Shown: positions 38,306-53,100 of the stretch, in pieces
Layout of the letters: each line of letters opens with the position of its first letter
Position numbering within the stretch: position 1 is the first letter of the stretch
NCBI GenBank assembly: GCA_021904315.1
Contig: CM038908.1
Coordinates: 25,254,501 to 25,318,500 of the forward strand
Direction: 5' to 3'
Source of the DNA: Sphagnum magellanicum
Lineage: Eukaryota; Streptophyta; Sphagnopsida; Sphagnales; Sphagnaceae
Length of the DNA stretch: 64,000 nucleotides
Made by a program: the position numbers and the translations under genes
Notes under the pieces: model-generated
The model's database searches: none
Told to the model about the DNA's origin: nothing
Seen by the model: only the letters and a program-made list of their open reading frames with translations

Positions 38306-41300
38306 ATGGCGTGCTTGGCGTTGTCTTTACAGCCGGTGAACGGCCCCGACGTTCTCCTACAAACGTATGTGCTCTTCACACTTCGATGACATTGTTTGTT
38401 TTTCACGGTTTGTCATGTTCTTCTTTTGTTGTCGACTTTTTCACAAGATTTGGATCTCACCTGATCCGAGAGTGTAGACGATGATGAAGTAAGTTTCTAC
38501 GATTAAGAATAGACTCTTCGACCGGGGATTTGTTGCGATCCTTCCGGCATCTGTTCTCCTTGAAGAGCGAAGTCTGATAACAAATCAAGTATTTCATGTT
38601 TTTTTTCAAGATGTCTGAGCTTCTTTTCGGCTATTATAATCAATTTTAGGGTTAGGGATTGAGCTCGATCGACTTCTGCAATCTTGCAAATAAGTTGAGA
38701 AGTTGAATTTAGTTACGTGTGTTTGCCATGGATTTATATTGAAAAAAATTATGTGTCTTTTTTTGGTTTTGTTCCTGGCAGACGGGAATGGTTTCCACCT
38801 GCTAGAGCGGCGGTCGCATCGTTCAGTTTCCGAACCACGAGGGCTGAGTATGCGAGTAATAGGCATGATCCTACGGATGAACTCAGCCCTGGGTGAGTTG
38901 TGCTCCTCTTTTTAAGAAACCTCATTATGAAAAACGGATGTGATTTGAAAAACAAGATAAGAAGGAGTAATGTTACAAGTTGCATCCTTACAGGGGTAGC
39001 CATTTTTGTGCAATTGATATAAACTTAATATGAAGATATCAAACAAGATTCTACCTAGTGTACTTACAAATGGTGAGGCTAAAAGGAACTTCAGATGCTT
39101 GGGTTGGAATGTTCACAATGTAGGTGGGTGGTGTGGAGAGGAAAAAGAAAGTTATGAATTCAACAGGTCCATTAATCCTGTGCAAGATCAGCTTTTAGAC
39201 CTTGGACAACAGGTTATTGGGTGATGAAATTAGGGCATGATTTCTACTATGGACACTAAAGGGTCACAGAGAGGGAATGTCGAACTATTGATTCTCAGTG
39301 TGTAAACACAAAGAGGACTGTGCTCAAATTTCAACACTGTGGCAAGGTTATGGCATCCAAAAGGAAGGCCTTTTCCTAAAGCACCAAAAGGCCTTGTTCA
39401 AGCACCTTTGTCTGCCAATGTTCAAGTTACAATGCTGCTTACCCATGAAACCTTATGGGCTGTATGCTTTGTGATTTGATTATGCACAACACAGGTCATG
39501 CTTGTGTGAATAGTAAGCTAGCACATATCTGGAATGCTCATACAATCCATATCCCCAAAGTGAGAATATGGGGTCTGTGGCATCATGTCCACTCACTCAA
39601 TGGTTATAGAAAGCACATGTACACAAGTACTATCTTTAATGTGGTTTGTATCAGTATTCTGATGCCAGTCAACCCCTTTTTTTTGGCTGTTAAAGACTTG
39701 GGGATGAAGCACTGGCAGCATCAAGTGGACAAGTGGTGGTTGGCAAGGAAAGCAAGTATGGGATCTTCACCCTTATTAATGATCCTCGATATCATCATTG
39801 GGGCCTGTCACATTTGATGGACAGTTTTCCACCTTGGGTCTAGTGTCATCCAAATCAAATTCTCCTACTCTTTTCTCATGCTGGATCTGATGTGTGTACA
39901 CAGGTACCGAGTGATTTATCGGCTGGTAAATACAGTCTATGTGCTTGGCATAACAAGTGCTGACTTGGATGATGTCGACTCAAATATCTTCGCATGTGCA
40001 TGCATGGTCAACCAGGCTGTCAGGTCTTTGTTTGTTTTACCCTTACACCCAGTTTTTCTTGTGGGCCTTAGGGGCAATCCTCTGCCCTTCTCTCAATATC
40101 ACTGTGATCTTCCAAAGAATAAAGAATGTTCATGATAATGAAATGAAGATAACTCTTCCAAAGGGTTGGGGACTTGGTTTTACAGTGTGGTGGTGGCAGC
40201 CTGCAAAGGTGTTGACGTTACTCCTGACAAGCTTAGCCGTAAGTACACAGAGGTGAGCATGGAACTTTCAGATTTCAGAAGTTCTTGTATCTATCTCATG
40301 GTGTCCCAGAGCTTTCTGGATGTTCCTGAAATTCATACATTCATCCATGTTTCTCTTTGGTGATTAAAGCATCTGTTTCTGCTTCTTAGAATTCTTTTTT
40401 TCTTGGCATCCTCATTAATGTTGTTGAACTATAATTGTGAGTCAAATACAGGTGTACATGGCATTGGATGTGGTCCTCCATGGAGTCAGTGCTGCACGGC
40501 TATCGACAATACTGTCCACTTTTCATGCTGAGGGTGTGTCAAATATTGTTACATCAGCAACTGAATTAGAGAATAAATCTCGAGGGGCCGATAGCTGGAA
40601 TCAAGTGAAGGTGTACCCCCTAGATCGTCTTTCCAACATTGAGGTAGGGGGGCCTGTTCTTTCACAAGCATCCTAAGTTGAGGAGAGCTTGATTTCACCA
40701 ACATATTGCAAGTGATTGAGAGGCAACTAGTGCTCATGCCATCTTTCTTCCTGAGGTTTTCTCTGCTCACATTAATGCATTTTCAGAATTCACCTCCAAG
40801 AGAGCACTAAAGATCTTAATAATTTCATGCTAATTTCTTGTATTGTTCAAATTGCTGTGTTGCACTAGTCATTGGTTAGAGTTGCTTATAGATTGATTAT
40901 TGGGCGGTTTGTTTTAGGGTTCTTGTTGGCAGATGTGATCATATTCCTGCTAACTTGTCTATGTGCTCTTTGTATGAGGGGCTGTAAGGTCCTCATGCAT
41001 GTGAAGAAGCTATGGGAGTTTGATTTTGGTTTTCTCTTTGTTCTTTTCCTTGGCTACAGTAGCTGATTGTCTAATATGCCCTCATGGTAGAGTAGGTGCT
41101 TTCAAACACAACTTTTGAATTACCAGAGGAAACCCTAGCAGCAGGTGATGAAGCAGCAGCTGCATTTGGGACTCCATCACAAACCTCTGGAACTGCTACT
41201 CCTGTATGTACAACAATCCTGTCCTGAACTTTTCCTGATTGCGGCAGGATGACAGAATTTGTCAACTAATAGACTTGATCATCTGTGTTCAACTTTTGAG

Positions 41301-44300
41301 GTCATGGTCAGGAACAGAAAATGACATGGTTTTGTAATGCTCTCTGGCCTTTGAACCAGCATTTAGTGTGTCCTTTCTTTCTCTAGAATCTTTTTGGTAA
41401 GAGTTTAGTTTCTGTGTGCAGCAATCAAGAATTCTGAATGTCTGCACTAACTAGGCTGTTGTTTTGGGCAAACTTTGACAGGCATCCCAACAGTCAGAAG
41501 AAAAGCCCAACACACCAAATGCGGATCCATTTGCTGCCAGTGATGCTATAGTTACACCAGAGAGTGATCTTGTTGGAAAGTTCCAGAAATCAAAAGATGC
41601 TCAACTTGATGTCACGGCAGGGCTTGCGGATCTGACAGTCCCTACTCTTCCTCTGGGTGGCAACAGTGCTCAGTCTACTTCAGTAGCCATAGAAGGTTTT
41701 GAAGGAGATTATGGAGGTGTTGAATTTGGGGATGAAGCAGGTGGGTTTGGTGATGCTTTTGAGGGCTTCAATGAAGCCTTTGGAGGAGGTTTGGATCCTT
41801 CTGAATTTGGAGCCACTACCGCACCAAAGGATAAAACACCAGGGCTTGCTGGACTTGAACTTCTTGAAGGAGGTGGTATCAGTAATCAAGCTGGGAAGGT
41901 CCCAGGACCTGCTGATGGGGCTGCAAAGCCAACAGGGGCTCTTGAGCTTGCTGGTTTTGATCAATTTTCAGGTTCTTTCAGAATTGTTATCATGTAGGTC
42001 ACTTCCAATCAGGATATTGATGAATCATGGAGCCTAATGTGTTCCCATTGAGAGAGGCCTTCTGTTTCTTCCTTTATTCTCTATCCATCCTTTGAACTGC
42101 TGTGAACTTGATATGATGAACCCAAAAAAGTGCAATGCAGTTTCCATCTGAAATAACCAAAGTTTCAATGTTGCAGGTGGCATGGTTGAAAAGGCAGCCC
42201 CAATCAAGGGCCCACTGCTCTGGCTTACAGAGGAGATAAATGCAGAGTTTGAGGGCTTGACCCTTCTTCGTGTGGGGCTGCAAGGTTCTGTGCAGTTGCA
42301 GACTCTCTCGTCCTCTGGTTCTGGCAACAAAAGTGACATTGAGTTCTCATTCTCACTTGATGGGGCTGCTGGAATCCAGGTAGACCCTTAAGAGTACATT
42401 AAATTCAGTACTTGGAACTGTAGTGGTGAAATTAGTGTTAAGTATCAAAGCAGAATAGGAGATCTGACTGCTTTTTCCTTAGAGGAGACAACTCATCTTC
42501 CTGCATCATGCCTGGATTCTGATTTGATGTGTTGGAGCAGAGGGCAGTTGTGCAGACTTCAGTGACAAGTAGTCTGGGAAAGGGACTCTTCCATGTGCGG
42601 ACAGCACCATCAGACAAGCCTCTGACTCTTGTGAAATATCGCCTGCAACCTCGCTTCACTCCCCTACCTCTACGGGTCAGGTAATCAACTATATTTGTTT
42701 GGTCACATATATAGAAAACTTTAGCAGCTCGATCTGGAGAACACAAGAGGTCCAGTGTTACAGACAACGTTTTTGGATTCTCTCTCTCTCTCTCTCTCTT
42801 CTCCCCTTGTTAGAAATAAGCTTTATGTCCTATGACCACAGCAATAGCAGCTTAAAGAAGACCAGGGGAGCTTTGATACCTTCTAGGTTGTGGAAGTAGT
42901 TCCACATTCTGATAGGAGTTAGGGTCTCTAACAAGAGTACTGTAGCACATGAAGGCATGCGACAGGGATGAGATTTCTAAGTTATACTGCAGTCAAGTTA
43001 GTGTGGTCTACCCTAGTAATACTATGCTGTTGAGTAATCTGTTTTGGGTCTGGCTGAAAACACAGGTTATTCACAAAGTCGGAAGATTCATTGCTCAGTA
43101 TTATGGTGCAGGTAAGACTTTCCCTTTCTTTCTTATATGAATGGGCTGAACAGAGTCACATTGCCGCAAACAGTCTAGGACATATCTGATCCTTATACAA
43201 AACGATTATGTGTATGCAGTATGTTGCCAATCCCTATCTGCCAGGTGTACTGAAGGATGTGAACTTCATCTTGAGTTTGCCATTTTCTCCAATTTCATTG
43301 AAGATGTCTCCAAGGTGTGCACCTCAACTTCGATTTGTTGTGGACAGTTGGAGCTACCTCCTCTGCTTACTTTTTGTTGTTAGGTGTTTTGTGACAAGTC
43401 TAGAAACATAGGTTAAGGTGTCTAGGGCTGAAATCCTTGAATAATTTATGAAGACCCCCAAGGAATCTTAAGCTCCAGAATCCAATCTTATCCCTGAGAT
43501 TCATAGGGATTTAGGTCAGATGTTGTACTCAATGTCAGAGCAAATATCACCCAATCATTCTTCTGCTACAAGATCACAGTGCTGCTTGGCACTGTGGTGA
43601 ACTCAAATTCTTGCCTGCCCTGATATGGGAGATACATTGACAAAAGCCCAAGATCCACAATTTGCATCTCTGGGATGAGCTCTGGAGTCATGAGACTTAG
43701 AACAAGGGCCACACTGATACAGCAACCAACTGTGTCACTGTCCAAATAACTGAGCCATACTGAAAGTGCTTAAGTCAACTTAGTTAGGATAATTCCATTG
43801 ACTGCTAATCTTGATTCTCTTGGGCTCATTGATGAATTCCTGAGAATCTAAGCTCTTGTTAGAGAGTGGACTGTTAGTTCAACAATCTGACATTTTATGA
43901 TGGGGAAAATTAGGGGTACTCTGGACCGGACTTCCAATGAGCTGAGATGGCAGGTGCCCCACATTGAGGTGTGTGTCTTTTCATTATCTCCTTGGATTTT
44001 CTTCTTACTGTGCTTGGATTGGAACCCTGTACCACCTGTCAAAAATGTATAATCTGTTCAAACCTCATATGTTGCTTCCTGTCATACCTTCAATTTTTAG
44101 CCTAGAATATTTCTGCTGCTCTTTCTTCTGATGCCTTGTGTCAAATGAGTGGATTACTGTACTATTTTCATTGAAATCCCAGCTTTGATAAACAAGGATG
44201 GATCATGGTCATGACAAGGTTTTATTCAAGCTAGTTATCAAGCAGGGCCATGTTATCTATCAAGAGTGTTCACCTGATATTTTCTGCCATTTGAATTGAG

Positions 44301-44653
44301 CAAGTGGTATAGGCAAATTTGAGAGCATTGGGAAGTTGGATCCAGTCATTAGAGACAATTTTCAGGTTGGAACTTCAGAATGGTCATCAGTTTGAATTTT
44401 CTTGTGTATGGAATAGGTGAATGCTCCCCCACAACGGTTGCGCGCACAATTGCCAATTGGACCCAAACTAGAGGAGCCAACTTCAAATGGAAATGGACAT
44501 GTGGAGAAACCCAAAATTGTTGTAAGAGTTGAATTTTCCTGCTCTGGAGAAACATCACTATCAGGCATTGTTATCTCACCAACAGCTAAAGACGCACCCA
44601 ATTTTACAGTTGTGGAGAACATTTGCAAAGCGGGTCAATATTTGTGTTCATGA
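38306..44653 (+). CDS. TML: TML, muniscin-like subunit of the TPLATE endocytic complex
   Basis: Fourteen exons, all GT-AG and phase-consistent: 38306-38364, 38782-38892, 39696-39755, 39904-40023, 40186-40252, 40452-40643, 41096-41203, 41482-41971, 42177-42379, 42541-42680, 43066-43111, 43220-43314, 43914-43968, 44417-44653. The product is 660 residues (about 600 in Arabidopsis, from memory). TML belongs to the eight-subunit TPLATE complex that initiates clathrin-mediated endocytosis at the plant plasma membrane. The longin-like N-terminal part shows MACLALSLQPVNGPDVLLQT, REWFPPARA, ASSGQVVVGKESKYRVIYRL and VNQAV. An acidic, Gly/Phe-rich linker (about 205-400) contains a DPF motif (254-256) and GFEGDYGG. 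The C-terminal mu-homology domain (about 403-660) includes LLWLTEEINAEFEG, GLFHVRTAPSDKPLTLVKY, LPFSPISLKMSP and the end QYLCS. Exon 3 (60 nt) was found only by reading frame and homology but fits exactly. Confidence 0.95.
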
Positions 44654-46870
44654 CATGGCAGTATGTAAATATTCTTCCAAAGTTTGCGACATTCTTCAAT
44701 GTCCACTGTTTGTCTTTCAGGTAGCTTAGTCAATATAGCGTTAGATGTGTTTTTCTTCTCGCTTCTATGCCTATGCCAGTGACCACACTACAACACTTTG
44801 ATGATATAGAAAGGAGCCAAATATGCCCAGAACACCACTGCATTATTAGCTCCATTAGCTTCTCATTGAATTAGAGGATTGGCTACATTTAGCATATCAC
44901 CAAAGTAAGTCATCTTGTACACTAATAAATGAGCAGTTGGTGTCTATTATCCTATCTTCACTTTTCGGGTCAGAACAAGATTGAGGTATACTATGCTTAA
45001 AGAACTGTTCTTTTGTATGTTCAGCTGCTGAATTCGATATGATGTTTGTTCTCATTCCTGTATCTTGAGGAAGATGGTTTTCCCTGGTCTGTTTAGGCAT
45101 AGTTTGTTTTTGGTAGTCATGAGTGACATGGAAGGTTAAGGATGAATTAGTTGATTTGACTCAAAACTGGAATTGTCAGGTGGTTACTTATGGTTGGGTT
45201 GTGGAATGAATGCCCATTCCTAATTTTCTGCTGGTGCACTGCACATACATCAGTACTAAGAGCAACTCCACTGGTGCACTGCACAGCAAATTAAAATTGG
45301 ATGAAGGAAAGTCAAAACATGCCGGTTTAGCTCAGCAAAATGGTTTTGCTCAGCATTTTTTCCGAGGATGTTGAGGCTGGCAAAAGGCATAGCAAAGCTT
45401 AACAATTGCTGTTGATTGGCTACATGGTTTGATGGGTACAGGTGGGTTGCTATTACTAGTCTCCCACCATTTGCAGTACCAATTTCTACTACATCCTGGT
45501 ATGGATACTCTTTTAAAACAATTCATACCAGCCTGGTCTTGGGTAAGGGGCCCAAGACTCTGTTTAGGGTGGTATGAGGCAGGTATATACTAACCTGGTA
45601 TTGAAACTAGGATGAAACTGGTACAAAACTGGGATTACCTCAGGTCCCTACTAGGTTGGTACTGGCACAAGGCTGGTACTGCATGAGGTTAGAGCAGCCT
45701 GGTAGGTTCCTTGATACCAGGCATAAGCCTATATACCATACCAACAAGGTCTTTTCTCTGAGTGCAAAGCCCAAACAACTTAGACTAAGGTGTACTGGTA
45801 TTGATACCAGGCACAAGCCTATATACCATAACAACATGATCCATTTCTCTCAGTGCAAAGCCCAAACACTTCAGACATTTTTACTGATGTTTTTTTTGTC
45901 ATGTATAGAGACTCATTATATTTGAGATAATTTACTTCTGTGCGTTTTTTTCACTTGCAATTGTCTGTTGCCTATGGCTCTTAAGTATCCAATAATTTGT
46001 TGCATTTTCATCAATGTATGAAGTGATCATCGCAGGGAGTACTCATGTTGGTAATGTGATGAATCTTGATAGCAAAGCAAAGTGGTCTTCAACCAGATGC
46101 AGGATCAACTGTATACATCTGATCACCTGGGATTGCAATGTTCTGCCAATTATTTGAGCATAAGGAGGAAACAAGAATGTGTTCTAAATATGATGTAAAC
46201 TTGCCAAACTCTATTGCAACAGAGCAGTACAACCAACGAGCCTGGAGGAGTGGAGATTCAAAAGGCAAGGGATATAATCAATTCCTATTTCTACAGCTCT
46301 GTGTGAACTAACAGCTCTGTGTGGACAAACTGCACCAGTGCACAAGGAAGGATGGATGATCATCACTTGGGCTAAATCACAAAACTGAACTAGCCAAGGA
46401 AACCCAACTTTGGCTGTAAGTAAGATACAAAAGTGAAAGAAAGTTTAAGCATCATGCTATATTTTTGCCTGCCTAGCCTATCAACAACCTGCTAGCCCTT
46501 ACCTACATGGTAGCTATCTACATGCAGACACTTACTTTGATCACCTATTGTCCTACCTACCTACCTACCTACCTACCTACAGGACCTTCTTTTCATAAGA
46601 TAGGTTACCAAGGTGAAACCCAACTTCAACTCAATTAGAATACAACCACAGTAGGGGATTGTACTCTGGAGTGCCCTTTCATAAGGTGGCGTGTGAGGAG
46701 GGGTTGGTGGGGTGGATGTATGTATGTAAGGGCAAAATGTAAGAAGGTAGTGTCCAGCCATTCAATGCTGCCATGAATGAAAAGTAAAAGGTTGACCTGA
46801 ACATCCAACATGGTTTGATGTCCTCTTACTTTTTGCCTTGCTATATATATATGATTCCAACTTATATACA
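44654..46870. other. TML 3' flank with imperfect duplications
   Basis: An 87-bp-spaced direct duplication lies at 45714-45870 (gataccaggcataagcctat and tgcaaagcccaaaca occur twice). It follows a degenerate ggtactgg/cctggtat-rich stretch (45480-45715). A (CTAC)n run is at 46551-46580. No gene is recognisable. Confidence 0.55.
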
Positions 46871-46884
46871 GGATTTTTCATGGA

Positions 46885-47110
46885 CAAAAAGACCCAAATT
46901 TGTCAAATTTTGAGATTTTTTTCTCTCCAAGTAGCCATATTTTTATGATAAGTTCTAGTAGGTAGCCAAGAACATAGAAGGATTCTTCATTTTTTTATAT
47001 AAAAAGGTTTAGTTTATAGCCAAATTGTGCTAGATTTTCTTCTAGACGATCATCACTTTGGCTACATTACAAAATGGGGGGAATAAAACATTGATAGTGA
47101 CTTCTCAACT
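46885..47110. mobile_element. Relic of the foldback repeat family (right half)
   Basis: It contains catagaaggatt, tttatagccaaattgtgcta, gatcatcactttggctacat, tacaaaatg and a final aaaacatt, in the same order as the right half of the element at 56731-57217. No matching left arm was found, so it appears truncated. Confidence 0.55.
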
Positions 47111-50100
47111 ATTCTACAATAATTCTTCAATTGCAACTCCATGATTATGCAATTCAAATTGTCAAGCTATAGAATAGCTCCACATTCCCTTTTACTCCAA
47201 AATAACTACTCCATGCAAAATTCCAAATTAATGATCTAGTTGGAACTTCACATTAACTCCTTTGAGGTTCAATTTGTCAAACCTTGGAGTAGATTGCCAT
47301 TCTATTTCCTTACTAAGGTTGAATTATCACTTATAAATGTAAACCTCTAACCAAGTGTTGAATTCATTTTTTTTGTTATTCATATTTTCTTTTACATGTG
47401 TAGACATCCTGAACAATATGCAACATTGGAAGAAAACAATAGCATAAGAAATGTGGACACAAGAATGGCATGGTCATGTATTACGAATATTAAGTGGTTT
47501 AATAGACTTTCCACAATGTTTGCCCATCGCATTTCTTTATATAATGAAAGGGCTTATGCATAAGGGTAGTTTGCAAACAATTTTGTATACCTTGTTCATA
47601 TAAAATTCAGTAAAAAAAAAGGGTTTGAATGACAACTTATAGTAAATGAAAGCAAGCAAGTAGTTCACAACATCTATCATGACAATTCACTTTCTTTAAC
47701 AACTTTTATCAAGAAGAAGCATACCACCTCCAAAATTCAATTCAAGTAGTGTCAACCATGGATGATGGAATCATCATCATTACATCTCATAACAATGAGT
47801 ATGTCAATGGTTGAGGCTCAAAATCACCACTTAGGATCTTCAAAATATCAAAATTTTAAATTACAAAAATAACAAAAAACTATAAACAAGAGGAACAATC
47901 ACATATGGAAGTTGATTTGAGATCTAAAAATATATAGTTTCATGATATTGCAAGATTCCATCAATTGTTCTATGATTTAAGCAAGAGCCTTTTGTTTTAA
48001 CCTTGTCAAGTTTTCATGTTTATTTTAATTGTGAATTATGTCAAACTTGAAGGTATTCAACAATATGATTATGAATATTTTTTAAACATAATCTAAAATC
48101 AATCAAATGAGTATTTTGATTCAAAACATTGTCTTTTACATTAAAATATGGATTTTAAGGAGCAGGTTGAAACCAATGTTGCTTAGTTCTTAGGTTTTTA
48201 AAAAACTTATTGGTTCCATTTTTTCAAATTTTCATTAAAATGAAGAACAATTAGTTTTTGTTTTTTTAATTTGTTTAGAAAAACAAAACCCATTGGTTCT
48301 AGTCTAGGTCAAAAATAAATTATCACCAATTTTTAGTTCTAATGGTTCTTATCTTGATAAGACCCAATAATTTGGGTTTTAGGGTGTAAGGATGTAAATA
48401 TAATTTCATGTAACCCTTGTTGTTTACACCATAGATACAAGAATTGAACACATGGATCAAGTTTCCATTTTTTCTAGTAATTCATGAATTTCTTGTCCAT
48501 CATTTTATGTCTTGCCAAACCTTCCAAGTTTGCTTTAAAACATCCATTGTAACCCCATTGACTACTATGTTCCCCATACTTGAGATCAACATATTAATGG
48601 TTTAATTAACCTTCCTTGAATGCACACATTGGTTTCCATACTCAATTTTGACAATCATGTAAGCAAAAAGAAAATGGTTAAGTTTATATTGTTTTTGCAA
48701 TAGTAGACATAGAGGATCCTAGAGTAGCCTACCTACTATTTACACGTAGGAACTAGAACATACCAAATGGGCCATAAGAGTTGCTCAATTAGTTTTGGAG
48801 TAGGTTTTTCACCACCCCAAAAATTGCTAGATTGGTTTTTGAAGCAATTTTTAAACTCCCAAAAACCATCAATTTAGGTTTTAAGAATTGAAATAAGTTG
48901 CAAAATTGGGAACAAGTAGCATTGGTTGAGATGAAGGAAAAATTGAATTTAAAAAAAAAAAAAGTAATTTGAGGCACTTACTTTTCAAAGTTAAGTGAAA
49001 CTTGAATTTAGGCAAAGTCATCTACATATGTTGTTTATAGGTCTTGTGTTTTCAAAGCATGAACAAAACAAACACTTCATCATCTATTTGAAAGTGGCTT
49101 ACAAGTTTAAATTTGCATTGTTTGTTTCCATTTTGAGTTGTGCATCTAAACAAGTTTACATCTTTTTTATCATTATAACCTTGTCACCAAAAACTTGGAA
49201 AACAAGGTACAAATGTGTTACATGAAAAAAACATAGTCTCGAAAGCTTGGGACCCATGCTACAAATGTGTTGGGTGAAAAACAAAATAATCTAGGAAGTT
49301 TATTAACAACAATGGAATTAACTATGAGTTTGCACTAAATAAGTATGAACACATCACAAGGTAAAGCAAAACATGGCTAATCATATTTACAAGACTACAT
49401 AAAAAATCATGCGAACAAAGATCTTAAAGGTTCATAATGGAGGATAGTGCAACTTCTTAATGTGGTAAGCCTCTCAACATGACCCAATCAAAAAGAGAAA
49501 TCGGGTCCGAACAAGATCAAATGAACTAATGTGATTATTTTATTTTAAGGATATATAACCTCTTTGTCACCAAAACAAAAAAGTCGTAAATCTTTTTGGA
49601 TGAAATCTTTTGCAACTTGGATATGAATACATTCAAAGGAGTCAAAAACCATGTCCAATAATGGTGAAAACTATAAACTCTTTTACACTCTTTTTTTTGA
49701 CATTTTAAAGTTATGTTAATCATTTCAAGTTGTGTTAAATGACTAATATGAATGTTGAAGAATCCAAATTAGAAATTTATTAAATTTAATTTTGGGTGTT
49801 GGTTTTAGTTAATCTTTTGAACTTGAACAATAAATGTGTCAAAAGTATTCAATTTTGTAAAATATTAAGGTAAAGGACTCTTTTCATCAAAAAAATTTGA
49901 TAGCAAAAAAAAAAAAGATGATAATAACCTATTACCCACATTCAAAAAACACTCACAATTTAAAAGTTATGGAATTTGAAATTTTTAATAATTCAAAATA
50001 TGTTTCAAAGTCTCAAGTTTTAAGAGTCTTTTACCACATATGATGGGGGTGTATGCACATGACATATAAGACAAAGTTATAGTTTATGATATAAGAAACA

Positions 50101-53100
50101 AAAATCTAAAATGGTTAACTTATTTTTTTATGATTCAAAATTATGACAAATTTTCAAAACAAAACATAGAATTTGACAAAAATCTACACATTTTGAGAAA
50201 TTCACATTATTTAACAATGATTAACACAAGTGACATGTGATATATTGGGAGAGTCATATACAATTTTAATAACAATTTGCAAAGGTTTCATTCAAAAATT
50301 CTTTGATATGAAAAAGTGAAAAAGACTAAAAATGATTCACAATCCTTTTATTAAGTACTCCCATTGGCTCCTTTGAACATATTTGCACCCACTTATTATT
50401 AAAAATACTTGCAGTTGTCCAAATAATTAATTGTTGTGTATTAATTATTTTTGAAAAAATGTGGGATTTATAAAAGTGTGTAGATTTAATGAAATTTTAC
50501 ATTTTATCTTGAAAATTGATCAAAATTTTTAGTCATACGAAAATATGTTAACTATTTTAACGTTTTTTTTTTGAGTTATAAACTATATATATTTTAAAAA
50601 TTATACATACATTACATTCCATTTGCATGTGGTGAAGGATTCTTGAAATGATGAGATTCTAAAGCCTAAATTGAGTTTTTGAAAATTTCAAATTTCATAT
50701 TATTAAACTTGTGAGTGCCTTTTGAGTTTGAGTAATAGGTTAATATCATTTCATTTTACTATCAAAATTTCTTTACTAGGAGAGTCCTTAGCCTAATCCT
50801 CTACAAAAATGTCCTTATTTAACATGAATTTTAAATTTTAATTTCCTAACATTCATATTAATCATTGAACACAAATTTCCAATATTGAAATAGTTTTTGC
50901 ATAATAATGCATAAGTACATGTCTAATATGTGATGATCATCACTATGATCTAACATGGTTTTTTGGCTTGTTTGAACTTGTTTGGAGCCAATTTAAGATG
51001 ATCAAACTATATAAAGGGGTTTTGAATTCTTTTGAAAAAACCACCATAGATGTTGGTTTGAAAGAAATTTGGGATAATAATGCAAGTGGAAGATATTGAA
51101 TTAAAAACAATGCATGTGATTCCTCTTCAATTTGTTAGGTGTGTTATGTTAATTGTTTGGTTAAATCTTGATTAGGTTAATTTTAATTTAAATTAGTGCA
51201 ACACATTGTGGTTTAGTTTAGAACTAATTCATGTGTGAACATGGTTTGAGGTATTTCATGTTTGGGATATAATTTCAAGTTGTGTGTTTCAAATCACTTT
51301 TGGTGATTTTGACATTCTAGAACAGACAAATTTATTGCAATAAGTTTTTCTATGTTTTATGCAAGTTTCATTGTGGCACATTGTTTTTTTGTGTATTTCA
51401 CTTCTTGTTTGGGCTTAGGTTCCTATTGTTTGTACGCAAATCATATTGAATCATCAAAATTTTGAATGTGATACATCATTTAAGATAGTTCTATGTTATT
51501 GGTATGTGTGGTCAATAATAGTCATAAACAACAACATGGTAGTGCACAACATATTTGTTAAAAAAAAAAACATAACTCTATTAGGACAATTGTATGAGAA
51601 CTTACACATCAAGGATTTAAAAATGATAAAATAAACAAGAGGTGTCAAAGGTAAGGTGATACTTATATGATTTTTCTTTTTTTTCATCACAAATAGGTCA
51701 TAGTCAATAACTTCACTTAACAACACCCTTTACCTCTACATTTATCACAAGTCACAACAAATAAAATGACAAAAAATAAAATAAAATATTACCTTAAAAG
51801 GTGAATGGCAAAAAAATTAAAAAATTAAAACAAAAAAATATAAATAAATAAATAAATGTATATATATAGGATTACCCCATGTCACAATTTGTACAATGAA
51901 ACAACAAACAAAAGAAAACACATTCAAAATATCTAAACCTTAGTTTTTCATTGAATTTTCACAAAAACTTCAAACCTATTTTTTACAATGTTATAGGCTG
52001 TAAGATGTTTCTCTCAACATTGAGAACCCTTGTTAAGTTCAAGAGCAAGGCTTTTTCAAGTAGAAAATTAATTGTCTAGGTCCTAAGATAGTTATTTCGC
52101 ATATTATACCTCATAGTGTGACCTATGTCATTGGCCCAAGTGTGAACAAGACTATATAACGACTCCAAGTGCGAATAGGACTTTGACCATCTAAATCCCA
52201 ATTATGAAAAAAACTATTTTAAAGTTTAAATGAATTTCTAGTTTTGAAAATTACTCAACATTCAACATCTTTCCCACCTTAGGTCTAAAAATTATATAAT
52301 AACCTACACGAAATCCCACTCATCAAGAACTTTCCAATAATAGCAATATCATGCCTCAATTTCCCAAGCAATTTTTAGTTTTGATGTTTTTGAAATTTTT
52401 TTGAAAAAATTGTTCAACATTCAAATAACTCTTGCACCATAAGTCTAAACATTACTTGAACAAGGCCTTCTATCAATACCAAACACTTCACGGTTTGTGA
52501 GATCTCAACATGAGAAACAAAACAAACAAACTACCTTCATAGATAGATAGATAGTTGTTGATAAAGGTCCTAGGGAACAAACTAGGAACTAGACTCAAAA
52601 ACTGGCCCAAAAGCAAGTACCAGGTCAACACGAATGCTAACCAATATTGTACATCTTCGAGACCCATTCTCTCCAATCTCTTGCTTTAAACTAGTCGACA
52701 ATTTTCTAAAATTTTGTGTTGTTTAAGACACATGAAGAGAAGCAAAAATAAAACCAAACCCAATGCAAACCAAGTTGGGATTCATCCACAAAATGAGTCA
52801 AATAGGATAACCAAAAAGACTCAACCCTAAACCCTACACTTGTCTTTTCGACCTAGCTTGTTTGTTCTAAGTTAAACTCAAACATCTCTTGCACAAGGCA
52901 AGACACAAACTAGCAAGACATGATCAAGTGCTTTAAGGGAAAAATGAAAAAGAGACAAGATAAGAAAAAAAGGGTCAATGATTGTGTTGAGGTGTATGCA
53001 AGTGTGTCCATATGAAGGACCTTTTGGTGTACATTTTCATTGGTAATCCATTGTTAGGTTGCCAACATATGCAATGAATTTTAGACAAGTTTATGTACTT

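Noticed and set aside
45250..45290. agagcaactccactggtg, resembling the end of a known type of plant MITE
   Set aside because: No matching inverted end was found downstream, and ctggtgcactgcaca is simply duplicated locally.
45321..45395. tRNA-like A-box (gccggtttagctcag)
   Set aside because: No B-box, anticodon stem or acceptor pairing follows.
52820..52840. Telomere-type ccctaaaccct
   Set aside because: Only about two units occur, within ordinary AT-rich DNA.
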